Assembly (NCBI RefSeq): GCF_036181745.1
Contig: NZ_CP108080.1
Coordinates: 248,001-312,000, forward strand
Length of the DNA: 64,000 nucleotides
Direction of reading: 5' to 3'
From: Streptomyces sp. NBC_00259
GTDB lineage: Bacteria > Actinomycetota > Actinomycetes > Streptomycetales > Streptomycetaceae
A program made the position numbers and the translations under genes. The notes beneath the pieces were generated by a model that did no database searches, was not told where the DNA came from, and worked only from the letters and a program-made list of their open reading frames with translations. Shown here one piece after another: positions 45,732 through 53,200 of the stretch (positions are counted from its first letter, which is position 1; each line of letters begins with the position of its first letter).

Positions 45732-47234
45732 TCAGGCGAGCCTGTCGCGCAGCTCCCGCTTGAGGATCTTCCCGCTCGCGTTGCGCGGCAGCTCGTCGAC
45801 GAACAGCACCCGCTTGGGGGCCTTGAACCCGGCCAGGTCCTTGCGGGCGTGGGCGAGGAGTTCCTCCTCCGTCACGCCGTCACGGGCGACGACGACCGCG
45901 GTGACGGCCTCGATCCAGCGGTCGTCGGGGAGGCCGATGACGGCGGCCTCGGCGACGGACGGGTGCGTGTAGAGGACGTCCTCGACCTGACGGGAGGCCA
46001 CCAGCACTCCCCCGGAGTTGATGACGTCCTTCACCCGGTCGACGATCGTGTAGTAGCCGTCGCCGTCGCGGACCGCGAGGTCACCCGAGCGGAACCAGCC
46101 TCTGCGGAAGGCGTCCCGGGTCTCCTCCGGCTTGTCCCAGTACCCCTCGCACAGCTGCGGTGACCGGTAGACGATCTCGCCGGCCGTCCCGTCGGCGACG
46201 TCCTCGCCGTCCTCGTCGACGACCCTCGCCTCGACGAAGCGCACGGGCCGGCCGCAGGAGTCCATCCGGCCCTCGTGCTCCTTGGGGCCGAGGACCGTGG
46301 CGAGCGGCCCGATCTCGCTCTGGCCGAAGCAGTTGTAGAAGGCGAGGTGCGGCAGGCGCTCGCGCAGTCGTTCCAGTACGGGCACGGGCATGATCGACGC
46401 CCCGTAGTACGCCTTGCGCAGGGAGCCCAGGTCGCGGGTGGCGAAGTCCGGGTGGTGGGACAGGCCGATCCAGACCGTGGGCGGTGCGAAGAGGCTGTCG
46501 GCGCGGCCCGCCTCGACCAGATCGAAGATCTGTGCGGCGTCGGGCGCGTCGAGGATGGTGTTCTCCGCGCCGACGGCCAGGTAGGGCAGCAGGAACACAT
46601 GCATCTGGGCGGAGTGGTACAGCGGCAGGGAGTGGACCGGCTTGTCGCTCTCGTCCAGGTCCAGGGCGGTGACGGCGCTGACGTACTCGTGGACGAGCGC
46701 CCGGTGCGTCATCATCGCGCCCTTCGGCTGGGCGGTGGTGCCGGAGGTGTACAGCAGCTGTACGAGCTCACGGGCGTCGCGGTCGGCGTCGAAGTCCTCC
46801 GGCTCGGCGAGCGCGTCCAGCAGCGAGTCGCCGGTGTCGCGCAGGGCCCGTACGGGGAAGCGGCCTGGCACCCGGTCACCGAGTGCGGGATCGGCGAGGA
46901 CGAGTGAACTGCCGGACTGGTCGAGGATGTACGCGAGGTCGTCGCCCGTCAGGTTGTGGTTGACGGGCACATGGACGAGACCCGCGCGAGAGCAGGCGAG
47001 GAAGGCGATCAGGTAGGCGTCGGAGTTGTGGCCGTAGGCGGCGACGCGGTCGAACGGGCCCAGTCCGTGCCGCTCGCTCAGTACGGCGGCCGCGGTGGAG
47101 ACGGCGGTGTCCAGTTCGGCGTAGGTCCAGGACCGGTCGCCGTACCTCACGGCGGTGCGGTCGGGGACGCGCTGGGCGGTGCGGCGCAGGACGCCGTCGA
47201 CCGTGCTGTGGACGAGTCGCTCCAAGGCTGCCAT
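45732..47234 (-). CDS. acyl-CoA synthetase (FadD family)
   Basis: The 500-residue adenylate-forming enzyme has the P-loop LLYTSGTTAQPKGAMMTH, the A5 motif YNCFGQSEIGP, the A7 motif SGDLAVRDGDGYYTIVDRVKD with GGVLVASRQVEDVL, and the A10 lysine in NASGKILKREL. It belongs to the long- or medium-chain acid ligase group; the acid is unknown. It is a separate leftward gene, 107 bases after the antiporter gene. The ATG at 47234 starts directly before the first helix. No operator like that at 34603 is found upstream. Confidence 0.93.
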   Translation of the reverse strand: MAALERLVHSTVDGVLRRTAQRVPDRTAVRYGDRSWTYAELDTAVSTAAAVLSERHGLGPFDRVAAYGHNSDAYLIAFLACSRAGLVHVPVNHNLTGDDLAYILDQSGSSLVLADPALGDRVPGRFPVRALRDTGDSLLDALAEPEDFDADRDARELVQLLYTSGTTAQPKGAMMTHRALVHEYVSAVTALDLDESDKPVHSLPLYHSAQMHVFLLPYLAVGAENTILDAPDAAQIFDLVEAGRADSLFAPPTVWIGLSHHPDFATRDLGSLRKAYYGASIMPVPVLERLRERLPHLAFYNCFGQSEIGPLATVLGPKEHEGRMDSCGRPVRFVEARVVDEDGEDVADGTAGEIVYRSPQLCEGYWDKPEETRDAFRRGWFRSGDLAVRDGDGYYTIVDRVKDVINSGGVLVASRQVEDVLYTHPSVAEAAVIGLPDDRWIEAVTAVVVARDGVTEEELLAHARKDLAGFKAPKRVLFVDELPRNASGKILKRELRDRLA

Positions 47235-47341
47235 GGCTGGATCCTGGGCCGTGCGGTCGCGCGGGTCAAGGAGCGCGTTCGTCGCGGGGCTCGGGCCGCT
47301 GGACGGCCGATCGGCTTCCGGGGCTGAACGACGGGAAGCCG

Positions 47342-48442
47342 TCAGGGACTGAACGACAGGAACACGAAGGCGGCGAACAGCACCAGATGCACGCCGCCCT
47401 GCAGGAGAGTGGCGCGCCCCGGCACCACCGTGAGGGCGCTGACCACGGCGGTGAGAGTGAGCAGCACTATGTGGGTGGCGTCCTCGCCCAGGATCAGCGC
47501 CCCGGGCAGCCAGATCGAGGCGAGCGCGATCGCCGGGATCGTCAGACCGATGCTCGCGATCGCGGAGCCGTAGGCCAGGTTGAGGCTGGTCTGCATACGG
47601 TCCCGGCGCGCGGCGCGCAGGGCGGCGAGGGTCTCCGGCATCAGCACCATCAGGGCGATCACGACCCCGACGACGGACTTCGGCAGCCCTGCCGACTCCA
47701 CCCCGCCCTCGATGGTCGGCGAGACGAGTTTGGCGTCGCCGACGACGGCGACGAGCGCCACGAACAGCAGCGCGACGCTCCACCAGGTCCGGCGGGCACC
47801 GGGCGGCGGGGCGTGTTCGTCGGGGTCGCTCCGCTGCCCCTCGCGGGCGACGGGCAGGAAGTAGTCGCGGTGCCTGACGGTCTGTACGGCGACGAAGAGC
47901 CCGTAGAGGCACAGCGAGGAGACGGCGGCGAACGTCAGCTGGCTGGAGGTGAACTCGGGGCCCGGCCGGCTGGTGGTGAAGGTGGGCAGCACCAGCGTCA
48001 TGGTGGCGAGGGTGCACACGGTCGCGAGCGCCCCGCCCGAGCCCTCGGCGTGGAAGACGGCGACGCGGTTGCGCACCGCGGCCACCAGCAGGGACAGCCC
48101 GACGATGCCGTTGCAGGTGATCATCACGGCGGCGAACACGGTGTCCCTGGCGTACGTGGACGCCTTCGCTCCGCCGCCGGCCATCAGGGTGACGATGAGA
48201 CCGACCTCGATGACGGTCACGGCGACGGCGAGGACCAGCGAGCCGAACGGCTCGCCCACCCTGTGGGCGATGACCTCGGCGTGGTGCACCGCCGCCAGCA
48301 CCGCGCCGACCAGGCACAGACCGACGAGGGTCACGGCGAGGCCGGGGAGATGGCGGCCCCAGCCGAGGACGAGCGCGATCGCGGCGACCACCGGCACCCA
48401 GGTGGTCCACTGAGCCCCCAGCCCTGTCGTGCCGGTCTTCAT
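47342..48442 (-). CDS. calcium/proton antiporter (ChaA-like, CaCA family)
   Basis: The 366-residue membrane protein has about eleven helices and matches the length of E. coli ChaA. Two copies of the CaCA repeat are visible. The first is HRVGEPFGSLVLAVAVTVIEVGLI (GEPFG motif with ion-binding Glu). The second is VIALMVLMPETLAALRAARRDRMQTSLNLAYGSAIASIGLT. A cytoplasmic loop near residues 205-220 is Pro/Arg-rich. It should exchange Ca2+ or Na+/K+ for protons across the membrane. The start is uncertain: ATG 48442 gives the family length, while ATG 48502 adds 20 residues. Confidence 0.9.
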   Translation of the reverse strand: MKTGTTGLGAQWTTWVPVVAAIALVLGWGRHLPGLAVTLVGLCLVGAVLAAVHHAEVIAHRVGEPFGSLVLAVAVTVIEVGLIVTLMAGGGAKASTYARDTVFAAVMITCNGIVGLSLLVAAVRNRVAVFHAEGSGGALATVCTLATMTLVLPTFTTSRPGPEFTSSQLTFAAVSSLCLYGLFVAVQTVRHRDYFLPVAREGQRSDPDEHAPPPGARRTWWSVALLFVALVAVVGDAKLVSPTIEGGVESAGLPKSVVGVVIALMVLMPETLAALRAARRDRMQTSLNLAYGSAIASIGLTIPAIALASIWLPGALILGEDATHIVLLTLTAVVSALTVVPGRATLLQGGVHLVLFAAFVFLSFSP

Positions 48443-48518
48443 GGCGGCCACGCTGCCAGGCCGCCGGGCGGGGCGCGCGGGGTGCTGGGCCAACGGAGCC
48501 ATGGCGGCCCCCACCGGG

Positions 48519-50069
48519 TCAGAGCGGGCGGTCGTGTCCCGCCCAGTAGGGGTCCCGCAACCGGCGCTTGTAGAGCTTGCCGTTGGGGTCGCGCGGCATG
48601 GTGTCGATGAAGTCGACGCTCTTGGGGCGCTTGTAGCCCGCGAGGTGCTGCTCGCAGTGGGCGAGGATCGCCGCGGCGAGGTCGGGGCCGGGGACCCGGC
48701 CGTCGGCCGGTTCCACGACGGCCTTGACCTCCTCGCCCCAGTCGGCGTGCGGGATGCCGAAGGCGGCGGCGTCGGCGACCGCGGGGTGGCTGAGGAGCGC
48801 GGCCTCGATCTCGGCGGGGTAGATGTTCACTCCGCCCGAGATGATCATGTCGATCTTGCGGTCGCGCAGGAACAGATAGCCGTCCTCGTCGAGGACACCG
48901 AGGTCACCGACGGTGAAGAAGTCGCCGATGCGGTTCTTCCGCGTCTTGGCCTCGTCCTTGTGGTAGCTGAAGCCGCCGGTCGACATCTTCATGTAGACGG
49001 TGCCCAGTTCGCCGGGCGGCAGGCGGTTGCCGTCGTCGTCGAAGACGGCGAGTTCGCTGATCGGCCAGGCCCTGCCGACCGTGCCGGGCTTCTTCAGCCA
49101 GTCCTCGGCGGTGGCGAAGGCACCTCCGCCCTCGCTCGCCGCGTAGTACTCCTCGACGCAGTGGCCCCACCACTCGATCATGGCCCGCTTCACATGGTCG
49201 GGGCAGGGTGCGGCGCCGTGGATGGCGTGCCGCATCGAGCCGACGTCGTACCGGCCGCGGACGTCCTCGGGCAGCGACAGCAGCCGGTGGAACTGGGTCG
49301 GGACCATATGGGTGTGGGTGCAGTCGTACGTGTCGATCATTCGCAGCATCTCCTCGGGCGCCCATTTGTCCATCAGCACCAGCCGGTGGCCGATGTGCAG
49401 GGACGCGCCCGCGAACTGGAGCACGGCGGTGTGGTAGAGCGGCGAGCAGACCAGATGGACGTTGTCGTCGAAGGGCCTGATGCCGAAGATGCCGAGGAAG
49501 CCGCCCAGATAGGTCTCCTCGGGGAGCTTTCCTGGCAGCGGGCGGCGGATGCCCCGGGGCCTGCCCGTGGTGCCGGAGGTGTAGTTCATGACCCAGCCGA
49601 GGGTGCGCTCTCCGGGCACCGTGTCCGGCTGTCCTTCGAGGAGTTCGGCGTACGTGCGGAAGCCCTCGACCGGGCCGACGGCGTAGCGGTGGGTGGGCGG
49701 CAGGTCCGCCTCGTCGGCCGCGGCCCTCGCGGCGCCGGCGAAGCGCTCGTGGGCGATGAGGACCTTGGCTCCGGAGTCGGCGACGATCCAGGCGATCTCC
49801 GGTCCCACGAGGTGGTGGTTGACGGGTACGAGATAGAACCCGGCCTGGGATGCGGCGAGGTACGCGGTGAAGAACTCGACGCCGTTGGGGAGGACGACGG
49901 CGAAGGCGTCGCCCCGCCGCAGTCCTGCGGCGCGCAGCCCGTGCACGAGGCGGTTGACGTCGGCGTGCAGCCTTCCGGCGGTCCACTCCTCGCCGTCGGG
50001 CGCGATCAGGACCGTACGGCCGGGGTCGGCCGCGGCCTGGGCCCAGAATCCGTTCGGGGACTGATTCAT
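48519..50069 (-). CDS. acyl-CoA synthetase, coupled to a nitronate-monooxygenase-like gene
   Basis: The 516-residue adenylate-forming ligase has the P-loop MNYTSGTTGRPRGIRRPLPG, the A5 region YYAASEGGGAF, TVGDLGVLDEDGYLFLRDRKIDMI and GGVNIYPAEIEAALLSHPAV. The catalytic-Lys segment is PNGKLYKRRLRD. The variant GTTGRPRGIRR resembles mycobacterial FadD4-like ligases (memory). It starts inside the stop of the upstream flavoprotein gene (ATGA at 50069-50066), so both are co-translated and probably act in one pathway. Substrate unknown. Confidence 0.92.
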   Translation of the reverse strand: MNQSPNGFWAQAAADPGRTVLIAPDGEEWTAGRLHADVNRLVHGLRAAGLRRGDAFAVVLPNGVEFFTAYLAASQAGFYLVPVNHHLVGPEIAWIVADSGAKVLIAHERFAGAARAAADEADLPPTHRYAVGPVEGFRTYAELLEGQPDTVPGERTLGWVMNYTSGTTGRPRGIRRPLPGKLPEETYLGGFLGIFGIRPFDDNVHLVCSPLYHTAVLQFAGASLHIGHRLVLMDKWAPEEMLRMIDTYDCTHTHMVPTQFHRLLSLPEDVRGRYDVGSMRHAIHGAAPCPDHVKRAMIEWWGHCVEEYYAASEGGGAFATAEDWLKKPGTVGRAWPISELAVFDDDGNRLPPGELGTVYMKMSTGGFSYHKDEAKTRKNRIGDFFTVGDLGVLDEDGYLFLRDRKIDMIISGGVNIYPAEIEAALLSHPAVADAAAFGIPHADWGEEVKAVVEPADGRVPGPDLAAAILAHCEQHLAGYKRPKSVDFIDTMPRDPNGKLYKRRLRDPYWAGHDRPL

Positions 50070-51175
50070 GCCTGGCTCCGTCCGGCGATGCGGTTGATGC
50101 GGTCGACAGCGCGTTCGAAGCCGCGGGTGAGGTCGTCGAAGACCTGCTGGACACTGCGTTCGGCGTTCATCCGGCCGACGATCTGGCCGACGGGCGTGCC
50201 GAGCAGCGGTTCGATCTCGTGCTTCTGGATGCGGGAGACGGCGTCGGCGACGAGGAGGCCCTGGAGCGGCATGGGCAGGGTGCCGGGGCCGCTGGGGTCG
50301 TCCCAGGCATCGGTCCACTCGGTGCGCAGTTGCCGGGCGGGCTTCCCGGTCAGGGCGCGCGAGCGGACGGTGTCGCCGGAACCCGCGGCGAGGAGTTTCC
50401 CGGTGAGGGCGCGGGAGTGGAGGTCGGCCTCGGTGGTGGTGAGCCAGACCGAGCCGAGCCAGACGCCCTGGGCGCCGAGGGCGAGTCCGGCGGCCATCTG
50501 TTCACCGCTGCCGATGCCCCCGGCGGCGAGTACGGGCAGCGGGCCCACGGCGTCGACGACTTCGGGGGTGAGCACCATGGAGGCGATCTCGCCGGTGTGG
50601 CCGCCCGCCTCGTATCCCTGGGCGACGACGATGTCGATGCCCGCCTCGGCGTGCCGGCGGGCGTGCTTGGCGCTGCCGGCGAGGGCGGCGACGAGGACGC
50701 CGCGGTCGTGGGCGCGGCTGATGACGTCGGCGGGCGGGGAGCCGAGGGCGTTGGCGAGGAGCTTGATCGGGTAGTCGAAGGCGACGTCGAGCTGGCTGCG
50801 CGCGACCTGTTCCATCCAGCCGGTGATCCGCCAGCCGGACGCCTCACCCTCCGGCATCGCGGGTACGCCGTGCTTGGCGAGGGTCTCCTCGACGAAGCGG
50901 CGGTGTCCTTCGGGGATCATCGCCTCGACATCGGCTTCGGAGACGCCCTCGACCTTCTTGGCGGGCATCACGACGTCGAGGCCGTACGGCTTCCCGCCGG
51001 TGTGCTCCTGCATCCAGTCGAGATCGCGCGCGAGATCGCCGGGAGCGGTGTAGCGCACCGCGCCGAGGACGCCGAAGCCGCCCGCTCTGCTGATGGCGGC
51101 GGCGACCGCGGGGAACGGCGTGAAGCCGAAGATGGCGTGCTCGACTCCCAGTTTCTTGCTCAGCTCCGTCTCCAT
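50066..51175 (-). CDS. nitronate monooxygenase-like flavoprotein (2-nitropropane dioxygenase family)
   Basis: The 369-residue TIM-barrel flavoprotein has FGFTPFPAVAAAISRAGGFGVLGAVRY at the start. The FMN phosphate region is VAQGYEAGGHTGE and PVLAAGGIGSGEQMAAGLALGAQGVWLGSVWL. The motif QGYEAGGHTG is shared by this family. Members coupled to acyl-CoA genes, such as mycobacterial IpdC, act on CoA thioesters rather than nitroalkanes, so the nitronate name may be wrong here. Its promoter carries the same palindrome as crotonase/FadD. It is first in the two-gene unit with the acyl-CoA synthetase. Confidence 0.9.
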   Translation of the reverse strand: METELSKKLGVEHAIFGFTPFPAVAAAISRAGGFGVLGAVRYTAPGDLARDLDWMQEHTGGKPYGLDVVMPAKKVEGVSEADVEAMIPEGHRRFVEETLAKHGVPAMPEGEASGWRITGWMEQVARSQLDVAFDYPIKLLANALGSPPADVISRAHDRGVLVAALAGSAKHARRHAEAGIDIVVAQGYEAGGHTGEIASMVLTPEVVDAVGPLPVLAAGGIGSGEQMAAGLALGAQGVWLGSVWLTTTEADLHSRALTGKLLAAGSGDTVRSRALTGKPARQLRTEWTDAWDDPSGPGTLPMPLQGLLVADAVSRIQKHEIEPLLGTPVGQIVGRMNAERSVQQVFDDLTRGFERAVDRINRIAGRSQA

Positions 51176-51214
51176 GGGCGCAGGATGCCGCAGCGGAACG
51201 GCCGAGGGAAGAGA

Positions 51215-51238
51215 TTTTCTGATGCAGTGTCAGATTCT
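51215..51238. promoter_or_regulatory. palindromic operator TTTTCTGA-N7-TCAGATTC before the flavoprotein gene
   Basis: TCTGA-TGCAGTG-TCAGA (51218-51234) has the same arms, spacing and T-rich flanks as the site at 34603-34626. It lies 43 bases from the flavoprotein start and 91 bases from the divergent serine hydrolase start. It suggests control of both regions by one regulator. Confidence 0.6.
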
Positions 51239-51247
51239 TGACCGGTC

Positions 51248-51279
51248 TTGACGCACCCTCACCCCGGTAAGAAAGTTTC
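51248..51279 (+). promoter_or_regulatory. promoter with overlapping palindrome GAAAGTTTC
   Basis: TTGACG (51248-51253) and GAAAGT (51271-51276), separated by 17 bases, form a plausible promoter for the serine hydrolase. The -10 box is inside the palindrome GAAAGTTTC (51271-51279). An operator over the -10 would allow repression. Confidence 0.4.
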
Positions 51280-51324
51280 ACGTGTTGCGCGATCTACGAA
51301 GGATTCTTTCAGGGAGGGTGAGGT

Positions 51325-53127
51325 ATGACGGATGCCTCGGCGGGCAGAGGGATCAGCCGCCGCCGACTGGGCGGCGCCGCGCTGGCACTGGGAGGTGCGC
51401 TGGTGATCGGACCCTTCCCGGGGGCCGCGACGGCGGCGCCGGGCGGAAACGGCGGCGGAAGCGCTGGGCGGCGGCGCACGACGCTGCGACGCGGCTCGCC
51501 AGAGCGGGCCGGGCTGATCGCCACGCATCTGGACAAGCTCGTCGCGGACGCCGAGAAGTACCTCGCGCCCTCCCCCGAACACCCCTGGTACGCGGGCGCC
51601 GTGCTGCTCGCCGGCCGCGGCGGGACGGTGGCCCTGCACCGGCCGGTCGGCATGGCGGTGCGCTACGCGGCGTACGACGAGAAGACCGACACCGGCGTGG
51701 AGTTCCCGCCGGAGCAGCAGATCCCGATGGCCGAGGACACCGTCTTCGACCTGGCGTCGGTGTCCAAGCTGTTCACGTCGATCCTCGCGGTGCAGCAGAT
51801 CGAGCGGGGCGCGCTGGAGCTGGAGGAACGGGTCGCGGCGTATCTGCCGGAGTTCGGGGCGGCCGGCAAGCAGGACATCACCGTACGGCAGCTGCTCACG
51901 CACACCTCGGGCTTCCGGGCGTGGATCCCGCTCTTCAAGGAGCCGACCCGGGAAGGGCAGCTGCGGCTGCTGTGGAACGAGGCGCCGGCCAGTGCGCCGG
52001 GCACCAAGTACCTGTACTCCGACCTGAATCTGATCTCGCTGCAGCTGGTCCTGGAGAAGATCACCGGCCGCGGACTGGACGCCCTGCTCCACGACGAGAT
52101 CACCGCCCCGCTCGGCATGCACCGCACACGGTTCAATCCCCCGGCATCCTGGCGGCCGGGGATCGCCGCGACCGAGGACGCCCGGCTGCCGTGGTCCGGC
52201 CTGGACCGCGGGCTGGTGTGGGGCGAGGTGCACGACGAGAACGCGTACGGATTCGGCGGCGTCGCCGGGCACGCCGGGGTGTTCTCCTGCGCCTGGGACC
52301 TCGCGGTGCTCGCCCGCACCCTGCTCAACGGCGGCGCGTACGGCGCGGCGCGCATCCTGTCCGGCGCGTCCGTGGAGCTGATGTTCACCGACTTCAACAC
52401 GGCGTTCCCCGGTGACGAGCACGGACTCGGCTTCGAGCTGTACCAGCACTGGTACATGGGGGCGATGGCCACGCCCCGCACCGCCGGGCACACCGGCTTC
52501 ACCGGCACGAGTCTCGTACTCGACCCGTCGACGGACTCGTTCCTCGTCGTGCTCGGCAACTCCGTGCATCCGGTGCGCAGTTGGCGCTCCGGCAGTGCAC
52601 CGCGCGTCGCCGCCGCCAACCATCTCGCCCGGGCCGTCGCCGTACGCCCCGACGAGGGCCGCACCGCCTGGTACTCCGGCATGGCCGCGGCGACGACCGC
52701 GACCCTCACACTGCCCGAGATCACTCCGCCCTCCGACCGTGCCGTGGTGCGCTGCTCCCTGTGGTGGGACACCGAGCCCGGCGCCGACAAGGTCTTCCTG
52801 GAGGCCTCGTCCGACGGGGGCACCACCTGGCAGGCGGTGCCCTTCACCACCGCCCGCAAGGGGCAGCAGCCCGAACCGCGTCCCGCCGGCTCGGTGACCG
52901 GCTGGTCCGGGCGGGTCTGGCACCGGCTGGAGGCGTCCCTGGCCGGGTGGCGCGGGCGGCCGGTGCGGCTGCGGTGGCGCTACGCGACGGATCAGCTGTA
53001 CGTGGGGCGGGGGGCGTACGTGGACGGGCTGCGCGTCGAGGACGGTGGGCACGTGCTCTTCGACGAGCGGCGGCCGGGGGACGCGGGGCGCGTCGAGGCC
53101 GTGGGCTGGACGGTGTCACGCGACTGA
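51325..53127 (+). CDS. Tat-exported serine hydrolase (beta-lactamase/PBP4* fold) with C-terminal beta-sandwich
   Basis: The 600-residue protein starts with a twin-arginine signal, SRRRLGGAALALGGALVIG, cleaved near residue 40. Residues 50-430 are a class C beta-lactamase-like fold. The SxxK is LASVSK (Ser145, Lys148), the second motif is YSDLN, and the third is GHTGFTGTS (HTG). From about 470 a beta-sandwich follows (CSLWWDTEPGADKVFLEASSDGGTTW and WRYATDQLYVGRGAYVDGLRV) like a carbohydrate-binding or MAM-type unit. It probably acts on peptidoglycan or esters in the wall; drug resistance is not implied. GGGAGGG precedes the ATG. Confidence 0.9.
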   Translation: MTDASAGRGISRRRLGGAALALGGALVIGPFPGAATAAPGGNGGGSAGRRRTTLRRGSPERAGLIATHLDKLVADAEKYLAPSPEHPWYAGAVLLAGRGGTVALHRPVGMAVRYAAYDEKTDTGVEFPPEQQIPMAEDTVFDLASVSKLFTSILAVQQIERGALELEERVAAYLPEFGAAGKQDITVRQLLTHTSGFRAWIPLFKEPTREGQLRLLWNEAPASAPGTKYLYSDLNLISLQLVLEKITGRGLDALLHDEITAPLGMHRTRFNPPASWRPGIAATEDARLPWSGLDRGLVWGEVHDENAYGFGGVAGHAGVFSCAWDLAVLARTLLNGGAYGAARILSGASVELMFTDFNTAFPGDEHGLGFELYQHWYMGAMATPRTAGHTGFTGTSLVLDPSTDSFLVVLGNSVHPVRSWRSGSAPRVAAANHLARAVAVRPDEGRTAWYSGMAAATTATLTLPEITPPSDRAVVRCSLWWDTEPGADKVFLEASSDGGTTWQAVPFTTARKGQQPEPRPAGSVTGWSGRVWHRLEASLAGWRGRPVRLRWRYATDQLYVGRGAYVDGLRVEDGGHVLFDERRPGDAGRVEAVGWTVSRD

Positions 53128-53133
53128 CGCCGA

Positions 53134-53168
53134 GCCGGCGGCGGGCTCCGGAGGGACCCGCCGCCGGC
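53134..53168. terminator. bidirectional terminator hairpin
   Basis: A perfect 12-base inverted repeat, GCCGGCGGCGGG (53134-53145) with its complement at 53157-53168, has an 11-base loop. It lies between the convergent serine hydrolase and flavoprotein genes. Confidence 0.75.
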
Positions 53169-53200
53169 CGGGGGCGCCCCCATGCCGGCCGCAGCGCCCG

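Noticed and set aside
48429..50774. A 781-codon plus-strand frame opposite the FadD/flavoprotein pair
   Set aside because: Shadow frame caused by high GC; the minus-strand pair has complete motifs and an ATGA overlap.
50066..51175. Literal nitronate monooxygenase function
   Set aside because: The gene is coupled to an acyl-CoA synthetase. Relatives in such settings act on CoA esters, so the family name is kept only as a label.
51325..53127. Reading the serine hydrolase as a beta-lactamase resistance gene
   Set aside because: The motifs SVSK, YSD and HTG and the extra C-terminal domain fit the broad PBP4*/esterase group better.
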